DNA of 64,000 bases from the NCBI RefSeq assembly GCF_001662875.1, contig NZ_JPVZ01000002.1, positions 606,808-670,807 of the forward strand, written 5' to 3'. The notes beneath the pieces are model-generated. The model had not been told where the DNA came from. It saw only the letters and a list, made by a program, of their open reading frames with translations, and searched no databases. Both the position numbers and the translations under genes were made by a program. The stretch is from Thalassospira tepidiphila MCCC 1A03514 (GTDB lineage: Bacteria > Pseudomonadota > Alphaproteobacteria > Rhodospirillales > Thalassospiraceae). Below are positions 26,850-36,269 of this stretch, piece by piece. Numbering within the stretch: position 1 is the stretch's first letter; every line of letters starts with the position of its first letter.

Positions 26850-29114
26850 TCAGGCGGCCTTGTGATCGGTCGCTGTATCTTCCTTGTTTGTCGTGTCGTC
26901 CTGTTCGGGGTCTTCGATCTTGTCATCGGGGCGTTCGCCATGCGGGTTGCGCAGAAGGTTTGCAATCATGCGCATGCCGACTTCGCCCTGAAGGGTCAAA
27001 AGGCTTTCGGGGTGGAACTGCACGGCACTGATCGGCAGGCTTTTGTGGCGGATGCCCATAATCACCCCGTCGTCACTGCGTGCCGTGACCGTAAGGTCGG
27101 TTGGCATTTCAGCCGCCTTGGCAAACAGGGAATGGTAGCGTCCGACAACGATGTCTTTGGGCAGGCCATCAAACAACGGATCGGTTGTATCGAGTTTCAC
27201 CTTTGACGGTTTGCCATGCATCGGTGTGACAAGTTGGCCGAGTGACCCGCCAAAGAATTCGACAATCCCTTGAAGACCAAGGCAAACCCCGAACACCGGC
27301 AAGCCCGCGGCAAGAGCGCGTTCGATGCTGTCGCGCAGGTGATAGTCATCCGGCCGGCCGGGACCCGGTGACAGGAACACCAGATCAGGTTTGAAATCCT
27401 CGAACGCCTGATCGGGGAAGCCAGGGCGGAGTGTGAGCGTTTCGGCACCCGTCGCGCGGATGTAGCTGGCAAGGTTTTGCACAAAGCTGTCTTCGTGATC
27501 GATCAGAAGCACGCGTTTGCCTACACCCGACACCGTGGGATCAAGGGTGACTTCATCCTTGGCATCGCGGGTGACGGCATCGATCATCGCCGATGCCTTC
27601 AATACGGTTTCGGCTTCTTCGGCGTCCGGTTCGCTATCAAACAGAAGCGTCGCACCCGCACGGACTTCGGCGACACCCTGTTTGAGCCGCACGGTGCGCA
27701 ACGTCAGGCCGGTATTCAGATCGCCATTGCACAGAACAGCGCCAATCGCCCCGCCATACCAGGCGCGCGCACTGCGTTCGACGGCCTCGATATGTTTCAT
27801 CGCGGCACGCTTGGGCGCACCGGTGACCGTGACCGCCCAGCAATGGGTCAGGAAGGCATCGAGCGCATCAAACCCATCTCGCAGGCGACCTTCGACATGA
27901 TCGACCGTGTGGATCAGGCGGGAATACATTTCGATCTGACGCCGGCCCAGAATACGGATGCTGCCCGGTTTGCAGACGCGTGCCTTGTCGTTGCGATCGA
28001 CATCGGTACACATGGTCAGTTCCGACTCTTCCTTGGCCGAGTTCAGCAACGTGCGGATATTTTCAGCATCCTCAATCGCATCGCGGCCACGCGCGATGGT
28101 GCCGGAAATCGGGCAGGTTTCGATACGCTGTCCCTTGACCCGGACATACATTTCGGGCGATGCGCCAATCAGATGTTCACCGTCCCCGAGATTGATCAGG
28201 AAACCGTAAGGGGCCGGGTTGCGACGCTTGAGACGGCGGAAAATTTCCGATGGTTTGACATCACAGGCGGTGCGGAAAACGCGGCTGGGCACGACTTCGA
28301 ACAATTCCCCGCGCGCAAAGCGGTGCTTCGCATCCTCAACAATGGCGGCATATTCGCCCTGTTTCATATCGTTTTCGATGGCGGCGTTGTTGCCGCGTGA
28401 TGGCGGATGGGGTTGTGAAATGCGCTCAAGGCCTGCAGTGCTGCGGCCATCGGGGGCGATGAATTCATAATCAAAGCGGGTGGCGACGCGTGAGGCATGG
28501 TCGACTGTGACCATCTGATCGGGCAGGAACAGATGGATGTCCTTATGGTCAGCCGGGCGGTCCTGGGCCAGATTGATCTGTTCGAAATGAAGCGCGATGT
28601 CATAGCCAAACGCCCCATAAAGCCCAAGACGTTCATCGCCCTTGTGACCGAACAGATCACGCAGTGCGCGCACCACGGAAAACAGGCTGGGTTGCTGACT
28701 GCGCTCTTCTTCGGGGAACCAGGCGGCGGGTTTTTTGACCACGCCATACAGCCCGTCTTCGCCGTTGGTCAGGCTTTCGACATGGGGATGGTTTTCAAGC
28801 GCACTTGCGATGACATCAAGCAACACCCGCCCGCGATCATTAAGCGCATGCACGGCAAAGCCGCGTTCGCGCCCGACAATTTCAAGCGGCGGGGCATCAA
28901 AGCCCATATCCCAACGTGAATAGCGCCCCGGAAATTCATAGCTTGAAGACAGCAACACGCCCTTGGTGGCATCAAGCGCATCAATCAGGCCTTCGGTTGC
29001 GTTTTCATAAGGCATTTCGGTCATGCGGCGGATAACCGAAACACCGCCATCGGTGGTGTAGCGATATTCGCTGCTGTCAGTGGAAATGCCGGTCTGGCTT
29101 GTCGGGGTCGTCAC
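26850..29114 (-). CDS. trpE(G): Anthranilate synthase, fused components I and II
   Basis: This 754-residue fusion has a TrpE chorismate-binding half (about 1-510; PISGTIARGRD, CTDVDRNDK, GAPKRAAM, YGGAIGAV) and a class I glutamine amidotransferase half (about 535-735; catalytic Cys in FGVCLGLQG, His in VQFHPES). It makes anthranilate from chorismate and glutamine. Such fusions are typical of Rhizobiales and Rhodospirillales. The GTG start follows AGGAG at eight bases. A WWW leader peptide and attenuator precede it, so tryptophan represses it by attenuation. Confidence 0.97.
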   Translation of the reverse strand: MTTPTSQTGISTDSSEYRYTTDGGVSVIRRMTEMPYENATEGLIDALDATKGVLLSSSYEFPGRYSRWDMGFDAPPLEIVGRERGFAVHALNDRGRVLLDVIASALENHPHVESLTNGEDGLYGVVKKPAAWFPEEERSQQPSLFSVVRALRDLFGHKGDERLGLYGAFGYDIALHFEQINLAQDRPADHKDIHLFLPDQMVTVDHASRVATRFDYEFIAPDGRSTAGLERISQPHPPSRGNNAAIENDMKQGEYAAIVEDAKHRFARGELFEVVPSRVFRTACDVKPSEIFRRLKRRNPAPYGFLINLGDGEHLIGASPEMYVRVKGQRIETCPISGTIARGRDAIEDAENIRTLLNSAKEESELTMCTDVDRNDKARVCKPGSIRILGRRQIEMYSRLIHTVDHVEGRLRDGFDALDAFLTHCWAVTVTGAPKRAAMKHIEAVERSARAWYGGAIGAVLCNGDLNTGLTLRTVRLKQGVAEVRAGATLLFDSEPDAEEAETVLKASAMIDAVTRDAKDEVTLDPTVSGVGKRVLLIDHEDSFVQNLASYIRATGAETLTLRPGFPDQAFEDFKPDLVFLSPGPGRPDDYHLRDSIERALAAGLPVFGVCLGLQGIVEFFGGSLGQLVTPMHGKPSKVKLDTTDPLFDGLPKDIVVGRYHSLFAKAAEMPTDLTVTARSDDGVIMGIRHKSLPISAVQFHPESLLTLQGEVGMRMIANLLRNPHGERPDDKIEDPEQDDTTNKEDTATDHKAA

Positions 29115-29183
29115 GTTTTTTACTCCTGTGTGGGCCTTTCGCCGCAGGAGCCATGTGATCTTAAGACAAGGAAGAAGAAGTCT

Positions 29184-29249
29184 GAAAACACAAAGCCGCC
29201 TGCAAGAATGAGGCGGCCGGTATGTTTAGGGCACGAGTTTTGGCCGCCC
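29184..29249 (-). promoter_or_regulatory. trp attenuator (terminator/antiterminator)
   Basis: On the minus strand the terminator stem GCCGCCT/AGGCGGC (29195-29217) is followed by TTTGTGTTTT. An upstream GGGCGGCC (29242-29249), just after the leader-peptide stop, can pair with GGCCGCC (29212-29218), forming an antiterminator that excludes the terminator. Ribosome stalling at the leader Trp codons would favour the antiterminator. Confidence 0.88.
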
Positions 29250-29251
29250 GC

Positions 29252-29311
29252 TTAAGCGAGCCACCACCAACGATTTGCAATGCGGGTCGGGTTCATGCCG
29301 TGTGTTTTCAT
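29252..29311 (-). CDS. trpL: trp operon leader peptide
   Basis: This 19-residue open frame ends NRWWWLA, with three consecutive TGG codons, followed by TAA and directly by the attenuator hairpins. Such tandem Trp codons are expected by chance very rarely and are the signature of transcription attenuation. The peptide has no function beyond measuring charged tRNA-Trp. Its ribosome site is weak. It is too short for routine gene finding and is supported by position and codon content. Confidence 0.9.
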   Translation of the reverse strand: MKTHGMNPTRIANRWWWLA

Positions 29312-29317
29312 GACGCA

Positions 29318-29346
29318 ACCATGTGCCCAAAAAAACCGGGCGTCAA
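29318..29346 (-). promoter_or_regulatory. Candidate trp promoter
   Basis: On the minus strand TTGACG (29346-29341) is followed after 17 bp by CATGGT, just upstream of trpL. The -35 is good and the -10 poor. It overlaps the last bases of the K+ channel gene. A promoter is expected here, but the exact -10 is uncertain. Confidence 0.4.
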
Positions 29347-30335
29347 GACTTTTGCGGCGTGGGTGTTGTTTCGGTGTCGTGCAGTTCAAGGTGAAGCGGC
29401 TGATGGCAATGCGGACAGGTCAGGATTTCATCGCTTTCATTGCGATGGACATCGCGGATGTCCTCGATGATCGACTGGGCCTGTTCTTCGCTGATGCCGA
29501 GTTCTTCCTGATGGGAACGCAGTTTGTGGCGAACCCGTTCGGTCAAACGTTTGCCCAGCAACTGGCGGGTGGCCTGATGGCGATATTCGCTTTCGCGCCT
29601 GCGCAGTTCGGCGTTAAAGGCCGACGCCAGAATACCGGCCGGGACGGCAACAATCCCGATCCCGGTCAGCGAGATGATGCTGGCAAGGAATTTGCCAAAC
29701 GGCGTAATCGGCACAACATCGCCATAGCCGACTGTGGCAAGCGTAATGACACTCCAATAAAGCGCATCAAGCAGGTTGGAAAACTGTTCGGGTTGGGCTT
29801 CGTGTTCGGCGAGGTAAATCGCCCCGGCACTGAAAACCAGCATGCAGGCAAGGGCGGCACTGGCGGCGCCAAAAATGCCCATTTGCTGGCGAAATACCAG
29901 CATCATCAATTCCAGCCCGGTGGAATAGCGGGTGAATTTCAACAGGCGCAGCAACCGGACAATACGGATAAAGCGCAAATCAATGCTGGTAAAGAACCAC
30001 AGGAAGATCGGCAGGATCGCCAGAAGGTCAATCAGCGCCATCGGGGTTAGCATATAGCGCAGACGCGCAAATCGGCCGCTAAAGCGTGGATTGTCCGGGG
30101 CGGACCAGACACGCAGGCCATATTCGATGGCAAAGATCAGCGTGCAGACGATCTCGATTGTGGCAAACAGAATGAAATAGCGTTCGGCAAAGGCTTCGAC
30201 CGAGTCAAAGATCACCGAGACGACATTGACGATGATCGCGCTGGCCAGAACCAGATGCACAAAAAGCGAAAACCGCGACTCCCGGTCAACACCGTGCAGA
30301 AGTTTCTGGGTTCTTGATCGAAGGGTCGGTTTCAT
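29343..30335 (-). CDS. Voltage-gated potassium channel family protein
   Basis: This 330-residue membrane protein has six transmembrane segments. An arginine-rich S4 (R121, R124, R127, R130, R136) and the pore loop with selectivity filter TVGYGD at 201-206 define a Kv-type K+ channel subunit. After S6 there is a charged, probably coiled-coil tail (about 240-300) and a CPHC pair at 307-310 that could bind zinc with nearby histidines. The start at 30335 is the first ATG. It lies upstream of trpL on the same strand with an independent role. Confidence 0.9.
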   Translation of the reverse strand: MKPTLRSRTQKLLHGVDRESRFSLFVHLVLASAIIVNVVSVIFDSVEAFAERYFILFATIEIVCTLIFAIEYGLRVWSAPDNPRFSGRFARLRYMLTPMALIDLLAILPIFLWFFTSIDLRFIRIVRLLRLLKFTRYSTGLELMMLVFRQQMGIFGAASAALACMLVFSAGAIYLAEHEAQPEQFSNLLDALYWSVITLATVGYGDVVPITPFGKFLASIISLTGIGIVAVPAGILASAFNAELRRRESEYRHQATRQLLGKRLTERVRHKLRSHQEELGISEEQAQSIIEDIRDVHRNESDEILTCPHCHQPLHLELHDTETTPTPQKS

Positions 30336-30444
30336 GTCGCGCGTACTCGGTCCGGGCAATGGAGTGCACTATTGCCCGGGCAGTTTTGCGCCCAATCATT
30401 TCAGAAATGGTTAAATCAGCTCTGCTCGCAGTCGCTCAGAGGTA

Positions 30445-31089
30445 TCAGTACCCTTTTGCCGCCTGGATGAAGGCCGAGATCTTGCGCGGGTCCTTAACGC
30501 CCTTGCTCCGTTCGACGCCGGATGACACATCAACCCACGGGGCACCTGTAATCTTCACGGCCTCGGCGACGTTGCTGGGATCAAGGCCGCCGGCCAGCAT
30601 CCAGTTGCTTTGGAAGTTCTGACCGGTCAGAAGCGTCCAGTCGAATGAAACCGCATTGCCACCGGGAAGGATGCTGTCCTTGGGTGGTTTGGCATCAAAC
30701 AGCAGGAAGTCGGCAACGCCGTCATAGTTCTTCTTGGCGTTTTCGATATCGTTTGCGGTGCTGACAGAAATGGCCTTCATGACCTTGAGGCCAAAGCGTT
30801 CCTTGACCTCGGCCACGCGTTCCGGGCTTTCCTTGCCATGAAGTTGGATGACGTCGAGATTGCCGGCCTTGATCGCATTTTCAAGCGCCTCGTCACCGGC
30901 TTCGACAAACAGGCCAACCTTATAGATGCTGTTGGGGACCCGTTCGGTGAGCGTCTTGGCGCCCTTAAGCGAGATATGGCGCGGGCTTGGCGGGAAAAAG
31001 ACATATCCAAGCGCATCTGCCCCGGCACTCATGGCTGCAATCGCGGCATCTTCGCTGTTAATTCCACAGATTTTTACCATGCAGGTCAT
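30445..31089 (-). CDS. trpF: Phosphoribosylanthranilate isomerase
   Basis: This 214-residue TIM barrel carries the catalytic Cys in MVKICGI, the IQLHGKE segment, FLLFDAK with the catalytic Asp, and the phosphate-binding MLAGGLDPSNV and DVSSGVE. It catalyses the Amadori rearrangement in tryptophan synthesis. AGGA lies seven bases upstream of the ATG at 31089. In most alphaproteobacteria trpF precedes trpB-trpA; here neither follows within the window and trpF stands beside the K+ channel gene instead. Confidence 0.95.
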   Translation of the reverse strand: MTCMVKICGINSEDAAIAAMSAGADALGYVFFPPSPRHISLKGAKTLTERVPNSIYKVGLFVEAGDEALENAIKAGNLDVIQLHGKESPERVAEVKERFGLKVMKAISVSTANDIENAKKNYDGVADFLLFDAKPPKDSILPGGNAVSFDWTLLTGQNFQSNWMLAGGLDPSNVAEAVKITGAPWVDVSSGVERSKGVKDPRKISAFIQAAKGY

Positions 31090-31245
31090 CGGGGCATCCT
31101 GTTCTTGTCGTCGCTCTAAACTTCTTGGAAAACGCTTGTCGCGTCAGATTGACTTAACAGAAATGACCACGATCCAACAGGATATTTGCGTTTTGTCGTG
31201 GCTTTCCACTGGCAGGATAATCATTGCTGCGCTATTTTCCCGGCC

Positions 31246-32019
31246 ATGAGCAAGAACACAGACCCTGCCGCGGGCGAAACCGGCGAAAACACAACCCACT
31301 TTGGTTTTCGTGATGTTCCCGAAAGCCAGAAGGCATCCATGGTGCGCGAGGTCTTCGACACTGTTGCGTCGAAATATGACCTGATGAACGATCTGATGAG
31401 CGGTGGGGTGCATCGCTTGTGGAAAGACAGTTTCATCAACGAGCTCAAGCCGCGTCCGGGCATGAAGTTGCTCGACGTTGCCGGGGGTACTGGTGATATT
31501 GCGTTTCGCTTCCTGAAAAATGGCGGCGGCTCTGTCACGGTTTGTGACATCAACTATGAGATGCTCCATGTCGGGCGCGACCGCGCGGTTGATCACGGGA
31601 TCCTGAAAAACATCAACTGGACGGTCGGTGATGCGCAGAAATTGCCGCTGCCCGATCAGTCGGTTGATGCCTATACCATCGCCTTTGGCATTCGTAATGT
31701 GACGCGCATTGAAGAAGCGCTTTCGGAGGCGTATCGCGTCCTGCGTCCGGGTGGAAAGTTCCAGTGCCTTGAATTTTCCAAGGTCGTCGTGCCGGGGTTC
31801 GATAAGCTGTATGATACCTATTCATTCAAGCTTTTGCCCGAAATCGGACGGTTTATTGCGGGCAATCGCGAAGCCTATCAGTATCTGGCGGAAAGCATTC
31901 GCAAGTTCCCCGAACAGGAAACATTTGCATCGATGATCCGGGCTGCTGGCTTTGAGCGGGTAAAATACCGCAACCTGTCTGGCGGGATTGCGGCCATTCA
32001 TTCCGGTTGGCGGATATAA
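31246..32019 (+). CDS. ubiE: Ubiquinone/menaquinone biosynthesis C-methyltransferase UbiE
   Basis: This 257-residue SAM-dependent methyltransferase has motif [13 protein letters not shown] (75-86) and the UbiE signatures [11 protein letters not shown](V)HRLWK and [15 protein letters not shown]. It C-methylates the benzoquinol ring in ubiquinone synthesis. The ATG at 31246 fits family length; no strong ribosome site is visible. The ubiB gene begins 13 bp downstream in the same direction, the usual alphaproteobacterial pairing. Confidence 0.95.
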   Translation: MSKNTDPAAGETGENTTHFGFRDVPESQKASMVREVFDTVASKYDLMNDLMSGGVHRLWKDSFINELKPRPGMKLLDVAGGTGDIAFRFLKNGGGSVTVCDINYEMLHVGRDRAVDHGILKNINWTVGDAQKLPLPDQSVDAYTIAFGIRNVTRIEEALSEAYRVLRPGGKFQCLEFSKVVVPGFDKLYDTYSFKLLPEIGRFIAGNREAYQYLAESIRKFPEQETFASMIRAAGFERVKYRNLSGGIAAIHSGWRI

Positions 32020-32032
32020 GGGCGTTTGACGC

Positions 32033-33595
32033 ATGATCCGTTTTATTCGTAACAGCTTTCGCCTGCTTGCCATGGCGCGTACTTTGGCGCGCTATGATGC
32101 GCTGTTTCCGCTGGCCCTTGTACCGGGGGGGAAACTTGTCGCGTTTCTGGCCCGCCTGACAGCCCCGTTTTCGCGCCGGTCTGATTTGCCACCGGGCAAG
32201 CGCCTTGCGCGTGCGCTTGAGGAATTGGGCCCGGCTTTCATCAAGCTTGGCCAGACCTTGGCGACCCGATCCGATTTGATCGGCGATGATGTGGCCGCCG
32301 ACCTGTCGTCGCTTCAGGATCGCCTGCCGCCGTTTTCGGCCAAGGTTGCCAAACGCATCATCACCGAACAGCTGGCCGAACCGTTTGACGTGCTGTTTGC
32401 CGAATTTGATGAAACGCCCGTTGCCGCAGCATCGATTGCGCAGGTGCATTTCGCGACCACGACCGACGGGCGCGAAGTGGCGGTCAAGGTCCTGCGCCCG
32501 GATATCCGGTATCGCTTTGCGCGCGACATGGACCTGTTTTACTGGATTGCGGAACTTGTCGAACTGACCCAGCCGCGCCTGCGTCGTCTGAAACCGATTG
32601 AAACGGTCAAGGCGCTGGAAGACAGTGTCCATCTTGAGATGGATCTGCGTTTCGAGGCGGCGGCAGCATCGGAGTTCCGCCAAAATTTCGAAGACGATCC
32701 GACATATTACATCCCACAGATCGATTGGGAACGTACCGCCGAGCATGTGATGACCATGGAGCGGGTCAAGGGCGTGCGTATCGATAATGTCGAAGCCCTT
32801 GATCGCATGGGCATTGATCGGTCTGATTTGCTGGCCAAGGCGGCCGGAGCATTTTTCCAACAGGTTTTCCGCGACGGTTTTTTCCATGCCGACATGCATC
32901 CGGGCAACCTGTTTGTCGATGAAAACGGCCGGGTCAGCCTGGTTGATTTCGGCATCATGGGCCGGGTGGACAAACAGACGCGTCTGTATCTGGCCGAGAT
33001 GCTGCTGGGCTTTTTGACGCGTGATTATCACCGCGTGGCCGAGGTCCATTTCGAAGCAGGGTATGTTCCGCGCAACCAGTCACTTGAAAACTTCCAGCAA
33101 GCCTGCCGTTCAATTGGCGAGCCGATCCTGGGCAAGGAACTGGCCGATATTTCCGTCGGCCGGTTGTTGGGGCAGTTGTTTCAGATTACCGAACAGTTCG
33201 GCATGGAAACGCAGCCACAGCTTTTGATGCTGCAGAAAACCATGATCGTTGCCGAGGGGCTTTCACGTATTCTCAGCCCGAATGAGAATATGTGGGAACT
33301 GTCACGTCCGCTGATCGAAGACTGGATGCGGGAAAACCTTGGCCCGGAAGCCAAGATCAAGGAAGCCACCCTTCAGGCGGGCACCATGTTGCGCCGACTG
33401 CCGCGCGTGATCGAAGCCGCAGAACAGGCATCCGCCGTCTTTACTGATCAGGGATTGCGCCTGCATCCCGACACGGTTGCCGCCATGCGTGGCAAGCCAA
33501 ATAACGGACAAAGCAAACCTGGCGGATTTTCGCGTCAATCCCTTGTGATGTGGGTGGCGATTGCGGCACTGGCTGTTGCGGTTTACCTGAAATAA
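32033..33595 (+). CDS. ubiB: UbiB, ABC1/ADCK family protein required for ubiquinone synthesis
   Basis: This 520-residue atypical kinase-like protein has the KxGQ motif K71LGQ, the Ala-rich loop AAASIAQV (131-138), FHADMHPGNLFVD and LVDFGIMG, and a C-terminal membrane anchor (last 17 residues). It belongs to the ABC1/ADCK family and supports coenzyme Q assembly or mobilisation through ATPase activity rather than hydroxylation. It follows ubiE by 13 bp and overlaps no other gene, but the GNAT gene starts 38 bp later, probably in the same transcript. Confidence 0.95.
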   Translation: MIRFIRNSFRLLAMARTLARYDALFPLALVPGGKLVAFLARLTAPFSRRSDLPPGKRLARALEELGPAFIKLGQTLATRSDLIGDDVAADLSSLQDRLPPFSAKVAKRIITEQLAEPFDVLFAEFDETPVAAASIAQVHFATTTDGREVAVKVLRPDIRYRFARDMDLFYWIAELVELTQPRLRRLKPIETVKALEDSVHLEMDLRFEAAAASEFRQNFEDDPTYYIPQIDWERTAEHVMTMERVKGVRIDNVEALDRMGIDRSDLLAKAAGAFFQQVFRDGFFHADMHPGNLFVDENGRVSLVDFGIMGRVDKQTRLYLAEMLLGFLTRDYHRVAEVHFEAGYVPRNQSLENFQQACRSIGEPILGKELADISVGRLLGQLFQITEQFGMETQPQLLMLQKTMIVAEGLSRILSPNENMWELSRPLIEDWMRENLGPEAKIKEATLQAGTMLRRLPRVIEAAEQASAVFTDQGLRLHPDTVAAMRGKPNNGQSKPGGFSRQSLVMWVAIAALAVAVYLK

Positions 33596-33633
33596 CCCAA
33601 TCACCGTCTGGGACGACACCTTGTGGGACGACC

Positions 33634-34077
33634 ATGATGGCAGATGGCGATAAAACCATTGAAATCAGCCTGGATCGGTCACGGATCGATCTTGAATATT
33701 GCTATGATTTTATCGCTGCGTCCTATTGGGCCGCCGGGCGGACGCGCGGTGAGTTTGACCGATCTGTCGAGATGTCATTTCCTGTGGGCGCCTATTGCGA
33801 TGGCCGTCAGGTCGGTTTTGCGCGTGTGGTCAGTGATCAGATCGCCATTGCCTATGTTGCCGATGTGTTTGTCGATCCGGATTATCGCCGTATGGGCATT
33901 GCCGCCAAAATGATTGATGCGTTGCATAACCATCCTGAACTAAGGCGTGTGAAACGCTGGCTTCTGGCGACAGCGGACATGCAACCGCTTTATCGTTTGC
34001 ATGGTTATACCGATCTCGACGACATGATGATGATGCGTCTTGATGAAGATGCGCGGAACCGCGATCCGCTGCGCTAG
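33634..34077 (+). CDS. GNAT family N-acetyltransferase
   Basis: This 147-residue protein has the GNAT core: VADVFVDPDYRRMGIAAKMIDAL, in which R/QxxGxG/A is represented by RRMGIA for acetyl-CoA binding, and a C-terminal LYRLHGYTDLDD segment. The acetyl acceptor is unknown. The start at 33634 avoids a 28-residue extension that overlaps ubiB in another frame. It is the last gene of the ubiE-ubiB unit, closed by a strong terminator. Confidence 0.88.
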   Translation: MMADGDKTIEISLDRSRIDLEYCYDFIAASYWAAGRTRGEFDRSVEMSFPVGAYCDGRQVGFARVVSDQIAIAYVADVFVDPDYRRMGIAAKMIDALHNHPELRRVKRWLLATADMQPLYRLHGYTDLDDMMMMRLDEDARNRDPLR

Positions 34078-34093
34078 GACCACATCGAAAAGC

Positions 34094-34130
34094 AAAAACG
34101 CCGCCACGGATAACCGGGCGGCGTTTTTTT
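34094..34130 (+). terminator. Bidirectional intrinsic terminator
   Basis: AAAAACGCCGCC pairs with GGCGGCGTTTTT, with T7 on the plus side and A5 on the minus side. It lies between the converging GNAT and chemoreceptor genes and can end both. Confidence 0.85.
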
Positions 34131-34151
34131 ACGTTTTAAGCCAGATGCAGC

Positions 34152-35810
34152 TTAGCTTGCGCGCACTTCATTAAGGAAGTTGCCAACTTCACCGCGCAGC
34201 GTGCCCGACTGGCTGTTAAGCTTGTCAGACGCGCCCAATACCTGATGGGCGGCTTCGCCGGTTTGGCGGGCGGCCTCCTGCATTTCGCGGATGTGATTGG
34301 ACACCTCCTGCGTGCTTTGAACCGCCTGTTGAACCGAGGTCGAGATTTCCGTGGTTGCCTGACCCTGTTCTTCGACCGCAGCCGCCACTTCGGATGCGAT
34401 GTCATTCAGGTTGGCAATGATGCCGGTGATCCCGTCAATCGCGCCAACCGCCTGCTGGGTCGAGCCCTGAATACCGGAAATCTGTTCCGAGATATCCTCG
34501 GTCGCACGCGCGGTCTGATTGGCGAGGTTTTTGACCTCGTTGGCGACGACGGCAAAGCCCTTGCCAGCATCACCGGCCCGGGCGGCCTCGATCGTGGCGT
34601 TGAGTGCAAGAAGGTTGGTCTGTTCGGCAATCGCCTGAATGATCTGGACAACCTCGCCGACTTTCTGAGCCGAGACATCAAGCCCCTGAACCATTTCATT
34701 GACCCGGTTTGCCTCGGTCGAGGCATTGGCGGTGATGTTCGAAGTTTCGTTTACCCGCGCGCTGATGTCGCGGATCGAAACAGCAAGCTGTTCGGCCGCA
34801 CTTGCGACGGTTTCGACACTGTGGTTGGCCTGCTCAACAGCGGCAACCACGGCCTGTGAACCAGCCTCGTTTTGTTGCACGGCGGCCACCATGGTCTGGG
34901 CGACTTCCTGCATCTCACCCGATGCGCCAGACACGCCATCGACCACACCCATGACGGTTTGTTCAAACCGACCGGCAAGGGCCGCCATGGCTTCGCGACG
35001 TTTGGCCTCGGCACGTTCGCGTTCCTGTTCGCGTTCGCGATCAAGCTGGGCGACGCGCTTGGCGTTTTCCTTAAAGATTTCGACGGATGACGCCATTTCG
35101 CCGATTTCGTCATTGCGCTTGAGGCCCGGGATATCGACATCCAGTTCGCCATCGACAAGCGACCGCATCGCGCCATTGATCTTGACCATCGGGGTCAGGA
35201 TCTGATGACGCAGGACAAACCATGTTACGCCGAGCAAAACCACCAGAATGGCCGCAGCCAGGGCGACCTGAATGATAACGGCCTGCTGGACTTCGGCGTT
35301 GACGCGATCAAGTGACCAGGCGGTGACCAGCATGCCACGATACTGATCTTCGTCGCGGCGCTTGGAGTATTTGGTGATCGGGGCACCGACGATCACGGCG
35401 TCTTCGGAAATGAAGCTGATGACTTCCTTGTTTTCAAGCTGCCCGAGATATGGCTCGATCAGGGCTGCCAGATCATGCTTTTTGAGTGTTTCTGATTGAT
35501 AGGTGCCGATGGCATCACCATCAGGATTTGCCGCGATCAGGCTTGCCAGCTGCGAGCCTTCCTTGTCGGTGATCTTGCGGAATTCCTTTTCGACCGATGC
35601 GCCGTCCATGGCAATGAAGCCCGGCTGAACCGCAGTTGACAGCATTTCGGTTTTTTCGACCGATTCATTATACATGATTTCGATCATGGCATTGCGTTGC
35701 GAGACGGTCTGGATGGTCATCATCGCGGCGAAGCCAACGATGAGAAGTCCCACAATCACAAAAATTACTTTACGTCCGACGGAGGCACCGGATCTCTTAG
35801 GTTCGGCCAT
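34152..35810 (-). CDS. Methyl-accepting chemotaxis protein
   Basis: This 552-residue receptor has TM1 (about 13-33), a periplasmic sensor of about 155 residues probably of the single-Cache class, TM2 (about 189-211), a HAMP domain and a long cytoplasmic coiled-coil signalling domain. The conserved hairpin tip [18 protein letters not shown] and [11 protein letters not shown] is intact, so it should couple to CheA/CheW. No CheR/CheB pentapeptide is at the C-terminus. A good ribosome site (GGGAG) precedes the ATG. The ligand is unknown. Confidence 0.94.
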   Translation of the reverse strand: MAEPKRSGASVGRKVIFVIVGLLIVGFAAMMTIQTVSQRNAMIEIMYNESVEKTEMLSTAVQPGFIAMDGASVEKEFRKITDKEGSQLASLIAANPDGDAIGTYQSETLKKHDLAALIEPYLGQLENKEVISFISEDAVIVGAPITKYSKRRDEDQYRGMLVTAWSLDRVNAEVQQAVIIQVALAAAILVVLLGVTWFVLRHQILTPMVKINGAMRSLVDGELDVDIPGLKRNDEIGEMASSVEIFKENAKRVAQLDREREQERERAEAKRREAMAALAGRFEQTVMGVVDGVSGASGEMQEVAQTMVAAVQQNEAGSQAVVAAVEQANHSVETVASAAEQLAVSIRDISARVNETSNITANASTEANRVNEMVQGLDVSAQKVGEVVQIIQAIAEQTNLLALNATIEAARAGDAGKGFAVVANEVKNLANQTARATEDISEQISGIQGSTQQAVGAIDGITGIIANLNDIASEVAAAVEEQGQATTEISTSVQQAVQSTQEVSNHIREMQEAARQTGEAAHQVLGASDKLNSQSGTLRGEVGNFLNEVRAS

Positions 35811-36115
35811 TTACGGTCTCCCAATCCTTCAAAGGCAGAATTAACCCAATCCCTAGATCTGATGTCGGTGATCGGCCTGAAGCTCCGATCATGTTACCAA
35901 CAGTCAGGTTGTGACGAATTGTTGCCCTGTGTGATGTTCACAGTGACCAAATCGTGCGTTTATTTTTCCGTAATGAGGCACAAAGGCGCGACGACTACAT
36001 TCTGGTTTGTTGTTATGCCGCTGAGGCTACCCCATCTGGTAAAATTACTGAAACAAGAAACGATGGGCGTGGCGAATATTCCATTTCCATAAAACCAAAT
36101 GAATAAATCCACTTA

Positions 36116-36144
36116 TTGGTAAGGCTTTTTTGGTAAATTATGCT
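36116..36144 (+). promoter_or_regulatory. Candidate promoter upstream of the TPR gene
   Basis: TTGGTA and TATGCT are separated by 17 bp, a fair sigma-70 match, about 125 bp upstream of the TPR gene start. The surrounding 459-bp divergent gap (35811-36269) holds no gene that I can support. Confidence 0.4.
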
Positions 36145-36269
36145 TTGTGCAGGAAAGGCCACATGCCGCCGAATCGGGCGGTCAGGGCTGTGGTCAGTCT
36201 GTGGGAAATGCCTTTAACGGGGGCGATGGCTTTTGCCAGATAAGGGCAAAGGCACCGGGGGGAACAGGA

